This document shows, piece by piece, positions 1 through 12,500 of a stretch of DNA of 64,000 nucleotides. Each line of letters opens with the position of its first letter. Within the stretch, counting starts at the first letter, position 1. The stretch spans positions 6,242,947 through 6,306,946 of the forward strand of contig OU342811.1 of the NCBI GenBank assembly GCA_910591455.2. The letters run 5' to 3'. Source of the stretch: Pholis gunnellus. Its lineage: Eukaryota > Chordata > Actinopteri > Perciformes > Pholidae. A model generated the notes under the pieces. That model made no database searches. It saw only the letters and a list, made by a program, of their open reading frames with translations, and was not told where the DNA came from. Made by a program: the position numbers and the translations under genes.

Positions 1-179
1 CTCCTCTCAACCTCTTCCTCTCCTTTCCGTTCTGTCCTTTACTTTATGTTCACCTCGCTTTCTTCCCTGTCCTTTGAAAGATTCACTCTCTTATCTTTTC
101 TCTCTTTCCAGTTGGTCCCGTCTCATGTCCTGTCCTTGAATTTTTCTTTTCCTAATCCAATATTTTTCCAATCCATCTA

Positions 180-345
180 TTAGATTGAGAGATATTTCAC
201 AGGATAAGTGAAAACTTTCATCTGCTGGAGGCGTTAGAAAGAAAGCAATGTCATGAGATCACCAAAGTCCTGAGGAGTGGCAATCCATCCAAAGGACGTT
301 GAGGTATATGACCGACCGTCATTGCCGTCCCCAGAGCTAGGTGGC
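180..345 (-). repeat. Teleost dispersed repeat (GGATGGATTGCCA type)
   Basis: Minus strand carries TTTGGATGGATTGCCACTCC and AGGACTTTGGTGATCTCATG, a familiar fish repeat. A plus-strand relative is at 8560-8650. Confidence 0.5.
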
Positions 346-2519
346 TAAAAAGAAATTGAAAGAAAGACTTTACATTTTTTTTTAACTACTTAAAAGTGTG
401 TTTTAGTCCATCCATACTCACACTTGTGCACTTCTCAACCAAATGTGATGTCCGCGAATAAACTCACACCCAACTTCAAAAAATCATTCTTTTAAAGGTT
501 GCACCGCCGTATGACTTCAGAGGGAGACGGTTAACAAGGGGGGAGAGGAGAGAGAGAAATCTGGGTCGGGGGTGGGGTGGAGGGGCTCAGATTGGTCGGG
601 GAGTGGTAAAAGGAACCAGTAAGTAAAACTGAGGTTCTTCGCAAACCACAGTCATCCTTCTGCCTTCAAGGTCGGGGCAAAAAAAAAAAAGAAGAAAAAG
701 CACAGATTATCTTTCCGACGAGGTCAGAAATAGTTCAGTGTGAGAGGATGGAGGAGGAGGAGAGGATGGGTTACTTGTAATGTCGTTATAAATGAAATAC
801 AGGAACAGATAAACAGATGAAGACAGTTATTGCTGTTTTTGTCTTTTTTCAGCCAGCGATGCCAGTTCAAGTTGTGAGAGGGAGGAGGGAGGAGGACACA
901 AAGAGAGTGGGAAACAAAAGAAAGAGAAAATGAGGAGAAACTGACTCTACGCACTTCACAATAAGAAGACAGGGAGGGAGGGAGGGAGGGAGGAGAAAAG
1001 GAGGGATAGAGTGCAGACTCAGAGAAGTAGAGAAAAGAGATTTTTAATATTACAACTGTTTGCGTTGAGAGGAGGAATTCTGTAGGAAGAACAGAGGATT
1101 CATTGTTCTGGCTGTTTACTAAAAAACACCATTAAGGTCTGTGGAAGCATTTCCCTGCAGCTCAATGAAGCGCGATGCTTTTCAGGAGATCACAGTCTCT
1201 CTCTGTCTCTCTCTCTGCCGGCCTCGTCTGCTCGACTGCTTAACGGCAAAAATCACATATGCACTCATTTGTGTGATGTATGCATCAAAACAAGAACTCC
1301 TCAACAACAACAACAACAACAACAAGCAAGTGGCTGCCGTTCACGCTCGTACAGTATGGAAATCAACTTCCGTGGTGCGAGTTAATCCATCTCAGTGAGC
1401 ATGAATCCTCAATTTGATTTGGTCAAACTCCGTTTATCTTCACCCTGGAGTTGCTTGGTTTCATATCCGTGCAGCACTTAGTCTATAAAAGCTGGATCAT
1501 CACCACATTCTGTTTGTCAAATGCTTCCATCGCGATATAGGTCATTTCATATCTCGAAAACGATGTTTTCTGGTAAATCAATCAGTAAATAATCTATATG
1601 AAATAATCACGTGGTTTTATATACTCCTGTGTGAAGTACGAACTACAAACTCAAGTGCAAAATAATAATAATTTCAGTTAGTATGTGCGTATAGATGTTG
1701 ATGATGTGCATCACAGCATCTCGATATATGATTTCATCACAATGTGATGATAAATGATCTTATTGAATTATCTAACAAGCCCAAGTTGGGCAGTGAATGA
1801 GCTACGACTCGAACTGATACAAGCTGTCTCCTTCAAATTTGACGGTGGTATAATGTGGAACCCTTCCAGATTGGTTCGACACATAACAAACTACGTTCTA
1901 AAGCGTTCTGCACAGCACCGAAGCTGGCTCTGCTCTCAGCTAAAAGAACCTTTTTTCTGGTCCCCTGCACAGAGCGAGATGAAGTAGGAGGGGTCCAGTG
2001 ACACAGGCGGCTGATTTAGTTGTACAGTCTCATGATTTATTAATTGTCTGCAGTCAAAACCCCTGGAGCTGTGGCAGACACACAAGTGCCCAACTGTACC
2101 ATCAGTGCTTCCAGCTCATCCCGTCATCCACTTGCTAATGCAATTTGACTTTCTTTTGCAACAAGTTAATGGGAGCAAAAATAAAACAGCAGCCTGCTGT
2201 GAAGAATGTAAGCGACGTCCGATGTAGGAAACAAGCTGAGTTCAGATGCAGGGGAAAGAGCAGAGATGTTCTCACACAGCATGCTCTGTCTTTTTCTTTG
2301 ATGGCTTAAAACCCCTCTGACCACAGTTTATTATGGACAGTGAGAGCAGTTTTGTTCACTTACTGTGGTGTGTTTTACCCACACCGTAAACACTGAAGCA
2401 ACGTGTGACTGAATGTAATGAGATGTGAACACTCTCTGACACACTGACCTAATAATCCGACCGCCAGGAATAATACTGACAACTACTGAAAAATTAAATA
2501 GATAAACAGACAGATAGAC

Positions 2520-2600
2520 GGATAGAGATAGATAGATAGATGGATGGATGGATGGATGGATGGATGGATGGATGGTAGATAGATAGATAAACAGATAAAC
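2520..2600. repeat. (GATA)n/(GATG)n microsatellite
   Basis: GATAGATA, then nine or so GGAT units, then GATA again. Confidence 0.9.
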
Positions 2601-3023
2601 AGACAGATTTAGGGACTACTTTTTCGTCACTTTCATATTCCTGCAGTGACATATATAGAACATTAAAAACAGCAGATTTACTCTTTATAATCTGTTAAGA
2701 TTTTCGGTCAACTAGAATAACTATGACAAATCGTGCAAGATTAAAAAATTAAAGCCCACATTATATGACATATTTAGTACTATGTTAATATTAATTCAGT
2801 GTTGTTGTTTGTTAAAAGAGCTTTTAAATCCACCTCTTAAGTGCGTGTCCTACGTGAGTAATGAGTCTAAAAATACACGTTTACGCGCACATTCCCACAA
2901 CGTACACGGAGCAGAGTTCGAGCTCTCTGTAGCAGGTGCCAGTTTCACTTGCACTTCTTCCTCTCTGCGTTTGAAGAAAAACAGTAAAGAGAAGAGACTG
3001 AAAGGCAACAACGACGTACTCAC

Positions 3024-3250
3024 GTTCAGCTTCCACAGTCAGCGATGTCACCTCTCAACCACAGCGCGTATCCATCCAGAGACAGGGAGACAGAGAGAGA
3101 AAGGTCATTTCACTTCATTCAACCTCCGCGGGAAGAAAAAAACCCGCTCAGTTGTAGCGGTGATGGTCAGTTTAAACAGCCTCCACAGCGCAGCACAGTG
3201 TGGACAGAGCGGCTACAGCCAGCAGACTGAGACACCGAGAGGGGGAGAGA
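3024..3250 (-). promoter_or_regulatory. CpG-bearing possible first exon of a leftward gene
   Basis: Stretch with raised CpG (GCGCGTATCC, CTCCGCGGG, AGCGGTGATGG), ending on the minus strand at a strong donor (GAAC then GTGAGTACG, donor at 3022-3023). It could be the untranslated first exon of a gene whose coding exons lie left of the window. No protein evidence. Confidence 0.25.
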
Positions 3251-3328
3251 GAGAGAGAAAGAGAGAGAGAGAGATAGAGGGAGGGCGGAACAGTCTTCAA
3301 GTCAGGCACAATGCCTCTTCTCTCTCTT

Positions 3329-3364
<36 letters not shown>

Positions 3365-3385
3365 TCTCTGTCTCCCTCTCTTTCT
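3238..3385. repeat. (GA)n and (CT)n microsatellites
   Basis: A GA run (3244-3285) and a CT run (3319-3361) face each other about 35 bp apart and could pair as an imperfect hairpin. Confidence 0.9.
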
Positions 3386-3646
3386 GTCTCACCCACACAC
3401 ATGAGCACAGAAAAGTAAAAATAAAGTACAAATCTTGTTTTTTTCATGTCTGTGCGCTCTCATAGGAGGTTTAAGCATGACCAAGAAAGATGCAATAAAA
3501 CAAATGTAATTGATTGTTGGTCAATTCTTAGCCCTGAAAGTCAGTCATATTCCGAAAAGGCTATCCAACATTTTTTTTTTTTAAAGATATTGATTAAGTA
3601 TGTTGCACAAGTCTGGACCAACTATTGACCTTCTCATTATGATTTA

Positions 3647-3830
3647 AAGGGCCAGTGTGTCGTATTCATGGGGCCATATTAGCAGAAATGGAACATTATG
3701 TTTTCATCAGTGAATTATCACCTGAAACTAAGAATCTTAGAATGAGCCCTTCAGATCTACACACAGAGACAGCCATGTTGCACCGCCGTGTTTCTACAGT
3801 AGCCCAGAATGGACAAACCAAACATATTGC
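3647..3830 (+). repeat. Teleost dispersed repeat (GGGCCAGTGTGT type), truncated
   Basis: Contains AAAGGGCCAGTGTGTCGTAT, TTAGAATGAGCCCTTC and GCCATGTTGCACCGCCGTGT, which I recall as a widely dispersed fish repeat. The right end is cut by the next repeat. Confidence 0.55.
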
Positions 3831-3837
3831 ACCAGTC

Positions 3838-4315
3838 TGGACCATAGACTATATAAGAAGTAGACGTAATCATTTTGTGATCTGCCATTTTGAAGCCTCG
3901 AGTTCGGCGCCATCTTTGAGTACGTCCGTCGCTATGTCGTTTTTTTCACAACCAATGAACGGAAGTTACCATATTTGGAATGCGGAAGAGTGACGTAGAA
4001 ACGCCGTATACGTCTCTAGTAGCGGCATCAACCTGTCAATCACAGTAAGCCCGCCCTAAAGCATGCTCTGCTTCTTGGTCTCTTTTCTTTAAATGGGATC
4101 ATCATTTACTAAATGAACATCATGTTGTATTGAAGAAGACTTGAAACTAGAGATTGAGACCATAAACTCATGTTTACAATGTTTACTGAGGTAATAAATC
4201 AAGAGAGAAGTAGAGTCATTTTCTCATAGACTTCTATACAATCAGACTTCTTTTGCAATCAGAGGAGTCGCCCCCTGCTGGTCAGTAGAGATAATGCAAC
4301 ACTTCCGACAATGTG
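3838..4315 (+). repeat. Teleost dispersed repeat A, copy 1
   Basis: Landmarks: TTTTGAAGCCTCGAGTTCGG, GAACGGAAGTTACCATATTT, GACTTGAAACTAGAGATTGA, GAGGAGTCGCCCCCTGCTGG. Shared in order and orientation with copies near 5.3, 15.2 and 31.6 kb. Confidence 0.85.
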
Positions 4316-5319
4316 AGAAACAAAGAGATAAGTGATCTAACATGGTTGCTATAATGTATTACCTATAATAGTTTTTACAAAACTAGTCTTATAAAAGATT
4401 AGCTGTAGTCAGTGGGCGAAAAGATGTCAGTAGTCCACGGTCAGGATTGCAGATGTATGAAATGAGTCATTTAGCTGCAGATCTGCTTCTTTACACCTGC
4501 TAGGAGACGGAAGAATATCAGCACTGGTGTGCACTAAGTTAAATCTTGACAGTTCATGAATCTCCCTGGCGACAGACTCCTCGCTGGCCCATCTGGAATC
4601 TAGAGGTGGGAGACGATGTTGTGGAGAATCAGAAACTGGTTTTCGCTCGTTTCTGGGCTCTCCATGTGTGTTTCGCATCGGATGATCACACCGCGTGAAA
4701 CCTGGAGGAGGCTGGCTGTGTGCTGCTTCGCCCTTCCTGCTGTGCTGTCTGTTAAATGACTGTTAAGAGTGTTAGATTATGTGTTTTGTTTCAGCCTGCA
4801 GGAACGAGGTTAGGGGAGTTTCATGTCCTGTTTATCCTGTAAAGCTGTAAATGTGAGCTGTGTGCTGCCATCAGTACTGTGTGTTTCCTTCACAAGAACG
4901 GAGATGATGTTTTCCATTCCTTATTCCTGAATGAACGAGCTGCACGATGTACTAAATGGTCGACATCTAACTGTTAACTGTACCTCAGCGTGAGTTGCCA
5001 TGTCTGCAAATATTGTTCACTGACTGAGCCACTGATTTAATTTTCATTTGGCATCTTGTCCTGGTGAAATCAGCTCCTATGGTAGAGGTGGGCTGAGTGA
5101 AAGATATTAAAATGGTGGAAGTTGTTGCATAAATGTCCCCAACTCCTCGAGGGAAATGTGTGGCCCCTAAGCAGTTAGGATGCTCCACTATACGTTAAAC
5201 AGCTAGCCACTATAACTTTGAGTTAGTAGTGGCTTTATCAGAGTTTTTTTGTTGTTGCTGGAAACAGCTTGTTGCCGCCTCTGAAAACAACACTGATGAG
5301 AGCGCTGAGACCAAAGACA

Positions 5320-5822
5320 GTCTATAATAAGTGGACGTAGTCATCGTGACGTCACCCATTGGTGATTTCTCTGTCACCATCTTTAATTACAGCCGTCGCC
5401 ATGTTGTTGTTTTTTGCAACCGATAAACGGAAGTTACCATATTTGGAAAGCGGAGGAATGATGTAGAGACGGCTCTGGTAGAGGAAGCGACCTGTCATTC
5501 ACAGTAAGCCCGGCCAAAAGCATACCCTGCTATATGGTCTATTTGACTCTAAATGGACCATCGTTTACTAAATGAACATCATGCTGTATTGAAGAAGACT
5601 TGAAACTAGAGATTGAGACCATAAACTCATGTTTACAATGTTTACTGAGGGAACAAATTAAGTGTGAAGCAGAGTTATTTTCTCATAGACTTCTATAGAA
5701 TCTGACTTCTTTTTGCTACCAGAGGAGTCGCCCCCTGCTGGCCATTAGAAAAGAATGCACGTTTTATGACACTTCCGTTGCCTTCGCCCGGTAGAACCGG
5801 AGGTTGCCTCCTGGCTGAGACC
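5320..5822 (+). repeat. Teleost dispersed repeat A, copy 2
   Basis: Same landmarks as copy 1, with the longer right end ACTTCCGTTGCCTTCG and GAACCGGAGGTTGCC. Confidence 0.85.
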
Positions 5823-6170
5823 TAAAAACAGTAAAGTTGCAGGCTGTGAAACCAAAACAATGTGCTGAAAGATGCTAAACCAGACCTGAGGTGAACTGCA
5901 ATGTGGGATCATAATTCTGGGTGGTTACATCGTACGCAAGATCCATCGCCACGTCGACTTTATATCCCCCTGGTCCCATTTGGCGTTGTGGCTGGTGTGA
6001 TCCCATCACGGGATGAGGCTGAAAAATGGATAAGTTCAGCTTCAAGGTTAGAATATGCTGAGGTTAGGGTTGAGTAGGGGTTGGGGTGAGACAAGCGTAG
6101 CCTCCAGGAATCAGTGTAAGTCAAAACAACATTTTCACAAGTGAGTTTGAGAGTTGTGATATCTCTTTCA

Positions 6171-6172
<2 letters not shown>

Positions 6173-6259
<87 letters not shown>
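6173..6259. repeat. (GT)n microsatellite, about 87 bp
   Basis: Uninterrupted GT dinucleotide run. An open frame read through it on the minus strand is an artefact. Confidence 0.97.
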
Positions 6260-6260
<1 letters not shown>

Positions 6261-7591
6261 TTTCTAAATTGCACTCAAGTAAACATCTCCCAGCGGTGAA
6301 CTCATCATGTCCCCATTAAAACACATTAAAGCTAATTTACTCTGTCTTATGGAAAGTGGGCAGCGCAGCTCCACTGTGTGACTTTCTAGATTTACAGCAG
6401 AGGATCTGGCTCTGAAGACCTTTTTGTCTGCTTGAACAGAACCCTTTATATTGATCTTGTTTTATCACAGACTGAGTGGGCATTTTCCACCTTGGCGTAA
6501 TTAAACACACTGAATACTCTCAGGAATATCGGAGGAACACTGTAGTGATGCGATGAAAGAGGGTTGGGCGATTAGGGCGGTCAGTGTAAAGTCACAACGT
6601 ACAGCAGACACAAAGTATGTCATCAAGGATTTTAAGAAATAACAGCACAATGAAGTTGACAAATAAACAACCAAGATGATGAAGTATTCGCAACTGTCGG
6701 CACAGAAAAGACCTGAAGAGTTATATAGAAGATACATACTTTAGTTGCAGCCTTCTCCATACATATTTATTTTTCTATATCTGTCTTTTTTTTTTATAAG
6801 CATAATGTTCAATATTGAAGTGAGTAACGGACATTCCTACAAAGTACTCCTGCTGTGAGATCGGGCTTCGCATAGAATGTACTGCAGGTACCACGGGGTC
6901 ACTGAGTATCTACACAGGAATTTATGACCAGTAACTCGTATAACCTTCAAGGAAAATGAAGTCATATTAATCACGTCATGGTGACGACTGCCGTGTCGCA
7001 GGTATAAAAGTTAAAATGAACGACAGCCGACTCACATCACAGTTTCAGGGTCCTAGCTTTGTGCTTACTGGGACACTTAAAAAGAAAGGAGCTATAACGG
7101 TTCCACCTGTGCTTTTCCCTGACGAGTCAAAAAAGTCTGCTGCGTCAAACCCGTCCACTAGTCACACCTGATCACTTTTCCTCCAGTCATCTGGCCGTTG
7201 CTCCCTCCTGCGGAGCCGCTCTTAGTTCAGTCATTAGCTCCGCACTATAAATAGAGCCACTGTTCATCCTCCTTGTTTTTCCGGATCATTAATGATGCCT
7301 ACAGTACACAACCATTCAGTTCCCTGTACTCCTGCTGTTTCTGCCCGCTCCCAGTTTGCTCCAGTATGCAACCACTGCCTCAAGGACTGAGCTGTGACAG
7401 ATATTCTGTCCCCCCCCCCCCTCGGTGGACTGAAAAACATTTTGGGACGGTGCTTAAGTCGTTTTGGTGACATGCAAGATTGGTGACAGTTCAAGTCAAT
7501 AGAGGATGAAGTAACTGCTCTCTAAAATCCTGTTCCATTATCTCACTGAAGTCCCTCTGTATCCCTCGTAAGCTTTGTCACTGTGCCAGGG

Positions 7592-7915
7592 TAGTGGTGG
7601 AATGGAACAATGGAAAAGTGCATTTACTCAAGTTCTGTACTTAAAGTCCCGGTGAAACGTAATATTTGTACCGGTGTACAGTTACAGGAGGGATTCATTG
7701 TATGTGATTGGACCGCTAACAAGTGGGCGGGCTTAAAATGCACCTCCCTTCATCTCGACTTTAAAGTACAAATTCAAGGTACTTGTACTTCACTTGATTA
7801 TTTTCCATTTCATGCTACTTTATACTTTTCCTCCAGGGACGTACTTTTTACTCCACTTCATTTTTCCGAGACCTTTTGTTACTTTACAGACTACATTTGT
7901 TTTTAAACCACGTAA
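7592..7915 (+). repeat. hAT-type MITE relic (GTGGTGGAA...ACTCAAGTACTG type)
   Basis: TAGTGGTGGAATGGAAC, GCATTTACTCAAGTTCTGTA and GTACTTTTTACTCCACTTCA match a very common fish repeat; a segment near 7680-7750 is foreign to it. Confidence 0.55.
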
Positions 7916-8559
7916 CTCTGGATGTGTTAATGTTGAAAGTTTGCGATAAACTGAGGGATGAAGTGTTCCTTTATGTGTTGAGGAACATAAATAAACTCTT
8001 TAAGTAGCCTCTTGGCTCGGCTGGAAGATGCATCGTCACAAAGCTGAAAACAAAACTGTTTTTCTTCTTTAGAGATACGTGGTTCTCACAGGACAGCGAC
8101 CCTTTACAATATGATGCATTGCTGTAGATTAAATTGGTTGATAGAGGAGTTAAACACATCTAGCAGCAGTGATAAATACTTCCTCCATAGCTGCAACAAT
8201 GTCTTCTCACGCTGTACAAAGGCTTTCAAATATTTTCATCTCCATACAGTACACGTGACATCGTTTCAAAACAGTGTGCTCACTTCAACATGTGCCTGTT
8301 AGCATGTATCCACACCTATCGACATGTGCCTACTCTGTTTAGACAGGTGGCGTCCGCCGAACGCCGAGTGGATCCAGGAATCGGCGCCATGTGGAGATGA
8401 AAGAACCAAACTTCTTCGTCATTGCTGGGCTTCACACAACACCTTTACTGTCTGTGAGGTGGGCGAGCCTCGAACGATACCCTAAAAATGCAGAATAGTC
8501 ATTTGCAGACCCGGAGAAGGGTGTTTAGGTTAGTCAGTTGGTTGGTTCTGGACTGAAAT

Positions 8560-8650
8560 ATCTTAACAACAGTTGGATGTATTTCCATTAAAGTCATGGT
8601 ACTGACATTCATGGTCCTCAGAGGATGAACCCCAAATGACATTGTTCGCC
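8560..8650 (+). repeat. Teleost dispersed repeat (GGATGGATTGCCA type)
   Basis: GTTGGATGTATTTCCATTAA and TTCATGGTCCTCAGAGGATG; diverged plus-strand relative of 180-345. Confidence 0.45.
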
Positions 8651-9486
8651 GCTCTATCTAAGCCTGGTATAAATCTGTGCAACAGCTGCAAGTGCATTTT
8701 TCTGTGTGAAGCTGTGTGGGTGCAAACAGTTTACCATTGACGTTTACTTTGTTGTATCTTAGGATTTGTGTTTAGGATTACACTGCTGAAGTTCAAGGAG
8801 GTCTGACCTTCCTTGAAGTCATTAGAGACAAACTGCTGCCTCCACTAACACATTACATCATGTTGAAGCAACACGTGTTTTACAGCTGAATTCCTTGCCG
8901 GTTTTTATCCATGCTTTTGCCGTTTGTCTTTCACAGGTGAAATGGGAAAAAGCTTAGGTTTTTAAACACAAAATAGATTTAAGTTTAAATATGGCAAATG
9001 TGATATGCACCTGCATCTACTGTATTTCTACAGCTGTAGAGATTCTGACATGGCAGTTACACTGGAACACTCTGTACATAAAAAATGGTTTTCTTGCAGG
9101 TTTTTTTTCCGCTCTGTGGGACAACCAGCAGACGCCCCATACATCAACACATTGCTCAACGGGGCCGTTGGCAGCGCATCAGACGCCCTGGCGGCGCGGA
9201 GAATAGCCTGTAAGACAAAAATCTGCATTCTTGACCTTCTCCCCTCCCTCTTCCTCCCCTCCCCTCCCTCTTTCTGACTTTGTATCCCGTTCTCTCAGCT
9301 TTCTCCATCCTTTCTATCTGTTTTCTTTTTCTGCTCTCTTTCTCGGCCTGTTCATACCGCTCATCTGTATGCGGCCACACATAAACCTGAAGGTCTGGTT
9401 CAGGAGGTGGGGCTGAATGCTGTGAACTAATATGCAGAGCGAAATTGATACTTTCTCATGCCTAGTTTGCTAACGCTAACACTTCT

Positions 9487-9545
9487 ACACTACAATGTGT
9501 GTACATGGCCAATAAAGCTGATTTTGATTCTGATTCTGATCCTCA
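9487..9545 (+). repeat. LINE 3' end with GATTCT tail
   Basis: GGCCAATAAAGCTGATTTTG followed by ATTCTGATTCTGAT, the typical 3' tail of fish L2-type LINEs. Confidence 0.6.
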
Positions 9546-10886
9546 AAATGTTACCGTGTACCGCAACAATGTTAAAGTTTCAACAAAAACAGTACAGAAA
9601 AAAAACAATCCTATACCGAACGATAGACCCACAAGCTCTCTGTTGTTTCTTAACTCACTGAGCTATCACAGGTTTTTGAGGTGCCTCATCTCTCACATCG
9701 AAACAATGAAAAGTGCTGTGAGAACGAAAACAGTCTGATGTCCACCATGACCTTTGTCGCTTGTTGTTTTCTAGTTCACACAACTTTGAGAAAACTCACT
9801 TCACTTTAGTGTGTTGAAGTATGCTTTTTTAAAACTGAAGTTTTAGTCATTCTTTGACTCTCTCTCTCCCTTTCTGTGCCTGATATTGTTATGAAATTGT
9901 GTCTGGAATATTAATTGATGTTTGAATTATACCAAACACAACATCTTGGCAGACGCCGTGGTGTATTAACTGAACTGTAACACATGCACAGATGATGAAC
10001 TGTGATGTGATGCAGACGTTCTGTGTGCGAGCTGCTAATGAACTTCCAACAAAGCCGGATGTTCTATTTTGGTACTTGTAATACCTTGAGAAAGATAATT
10101 TCTCAGGTTATTGAGCTGAGCTAATTAAGAATTCAAGTAGTTTCATATACTTGATGCTGTGAACCAAAAACCTGAATGGAATGCTGTTTTTCTAAATGCT
10201 TAATTGTATTAATTGAAATGATTTTTGATGGAATCTAGGATCAAATCTTTTTCGTTAGAATCTCTGTGGGACTGAAACCTGCAGTCAGCTGACTTTGCTG
10301 CAGAATTGACCAAAAATCAACGACTCAACAACAAATGATCTCGTGCACTTCCGTTGTATTTCACTCAGTAGTGCCTGTGACATTTACCTGCATGAAATAA
10401 CAATCAACCAACGTCATCATTGTCATTGTCAGTCTCATAAGTCGCCAGGGATAGGTGTTGCCTTCGTATTTTTCTGCAAAACCATGGACATTTTTTTTGT
10501 GCATTCAGTCAGAGCAAATTATGTAGTACAACGAGCGACACACAAGCAAGTATATCGAAGGACCATTTCTGAAAGTTACGTGGTAAAATAGTGAGTACAA
10601 CAAGCAAGAAAGTCCTCTAAAGGTGGGTCGGTCAAACTATCATACGGCTTTTACCCAGGAGACCGCTTTTCTTGCACTGCGTGAAACCAAGGGTAAACAT
10701 TTTATGTAATTCTGTTACGCTTGTTACGTAACGTTACATAAGAAAGTCACAAAGGGCAGATGTTGTTCATTTAAGGTAGTTACTTTGCGTTGTTATGTTA
10801 TGGTGTTACGTTCCATTGTTGCTTTCCGTTGTTATGGTGTTACGTTAAGTGGTTACATAACGGTGTTACGGTATGTTAGGGTGTTA

Positions 10887-11205
10887 CGTTCTGTTGTTAC
10901 GTTCCATTGTTACGCTAGGTTATGTTACGCTAGGTTATGATAGGCTAGGTTATGATAGGCTAGGTTATGATACGCTACGTTATGTTACGCTAGGTTATGA
11001 TAGGCTAGGTTATGATAGGCTAGGTTATGATAGGCTAGGTTATGATAGGCTAGGTTATGATACGCTACGTTATGTTACGCTACGTTATGTTACGCTACGT
11101 TATGTTACGCTACGTTATGTTACGCTACGTTATGTTACGCTACGTTATGTTACGCTACGTTATGTTATGCTACGTTATGTTACGCTACGTTATGTTACGT
11201 TGTTA
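10887..11205 (+). repeat. 15-bp satellite (TATGTTACGCTACGT)
   Basis: About 20 head-to-tail 15-mers in two variant blocks: TATGATAGGCTAGGT (10930-11060), then TATGTTACGCTACGT (11060-11200). Because 15 is a multiple of 3, several frames stay open; the resulting ORFs are artefacts. Confidence 0.9.
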
Positions 11206-12439
11206 CGAATGTTTTTTTACCAAGTTGAGGCATTGTACGTTTTCTCAGCATGATACAATGCTTTCTTTTGGTTTAAAAATGTCAACATTCAACGTATCCC
11301 CTGGTTTACAGAAGCGTACAATACCAACATTTTTTCTGGTGACTGGGTTGCAATCCTCTGCGCCAAACGAAAAAAAAATAATTTAATAAAAAGAAGCAAC
11401 ATTTTTCACTTGGCCTTTAAAATAACAACACCCAAGTCTTGTTAGTACAAAGGGGAACTGTATATCAGAAGCATTAAATGGTATCACTGTTGTTGATACA
11501 AAATCTAAATCCTCATTATGACCTTTAAAGGAATACACACCTTTTTTGGAAAGATCAGCTTGTTGCTCAACTGAACACTCATCGGGAGAAGACATCAGGC
11601 AGCTAGTGTTCAACAGGGATACAATTAGAACACAAAGAAGCTTTAAATGTATCAAATCTTTGTGTCACAGAGTTCATCTGCAGTGCTGTGAAGGAGGACA
11701 CGGTGAACAGAAAAACAGCAACATATACACGTAAAACGATTAATGTGTAAAGATATTTATCTCATGTATACCATGAACCCAAACAAAGACTTCATCTGAC
11801 TTTTTCTTTTCCATCATTAAGGGAAGAAAGCTTCCATACACTCACATATTTGTGTTTACTGAGAAAGTTGCTCAGCTTTGAGACAAAAATATTTGTACAA
11901 AAGACAGACTTGTCTTAGTTTCTTTTGTTTTGTTTTTCCAAAACCAATCAGTATTGAGTGCAAAAGGCTTCGGTGGGGTTTACTTAGAGCACAATGTTAA
12001 ACCTGCATCGCTGTCTCATCCACACTTGGTGCCATTTTCTTAGTAATCTTTCTGTGCTTTTTTCTTCATTCTTCTGCAAAAATAAGTATCTTGTCACCTC
12101 TGGGCTCATGGCTTCTCCTGATCATGTTGGTAGAAAGCGTACTTATTTTAAGTCAAACATTAATGTGTTTTCTTTTCTAACACTAACCAAGTAGTTTTGT
12201 TCCCTAAACTTAACCGCCACCCTTTCACACCGTTAAGGGCTGGAAGCTTCTGCCCAAGAGAAAATATGACGAGAAGGGATTAATAAGTTGGGTTGAAAAA
12301 CTCCACCTTTAATGTTGGGAAAGTTTGTCATAAACATGGTGAGCATTTTTCGAATCGAAGTATGAAGCATGTAGTTACCATCACAGGTCAAAACATTTTC
12401 AGCATGTGTCCTTTCATTGTTTTGGTCCCACAATAATAG

Positions 12440-12440
12440 T

Positions 12441-12487
<47 letters not shown>

Positions 12488-12500
12488 TGTGTTTGTGTGT
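12440..12500. repeat. (GT)n microsatellite
   Basis: GT run interrupted by GTTT and GAGT units. Confidence 0.9.

Larger units (their letters stand above)
1..3023. other. No gene seen
   Basis: Besides the repeat at 180-345 and the microsatellite at 2520-2600, only unremarkable AT-rich sequence with purine-rich patches (940-1040) and a (CAA)n run (1302-1325) is seen. Confidence 0.6.

Noticed and set aside
2782..3465. 227-residue plus-strand frame
   Set aside because: Much of it is translated GA/CT microsatellite; low complexity and no known domain.
10873..11386. Long frames of LGYDRLGYD and RYVMLRYVM type
   Set aside because: Products of a 15-bp satellite that keeps frames open; no gene-like features.
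11383..11655. 90-residue minus-strand frame that looks like a secreted protein
   Set aside because: It has no ATG at its start (TTG), no recognisable homology and no clear splice context.
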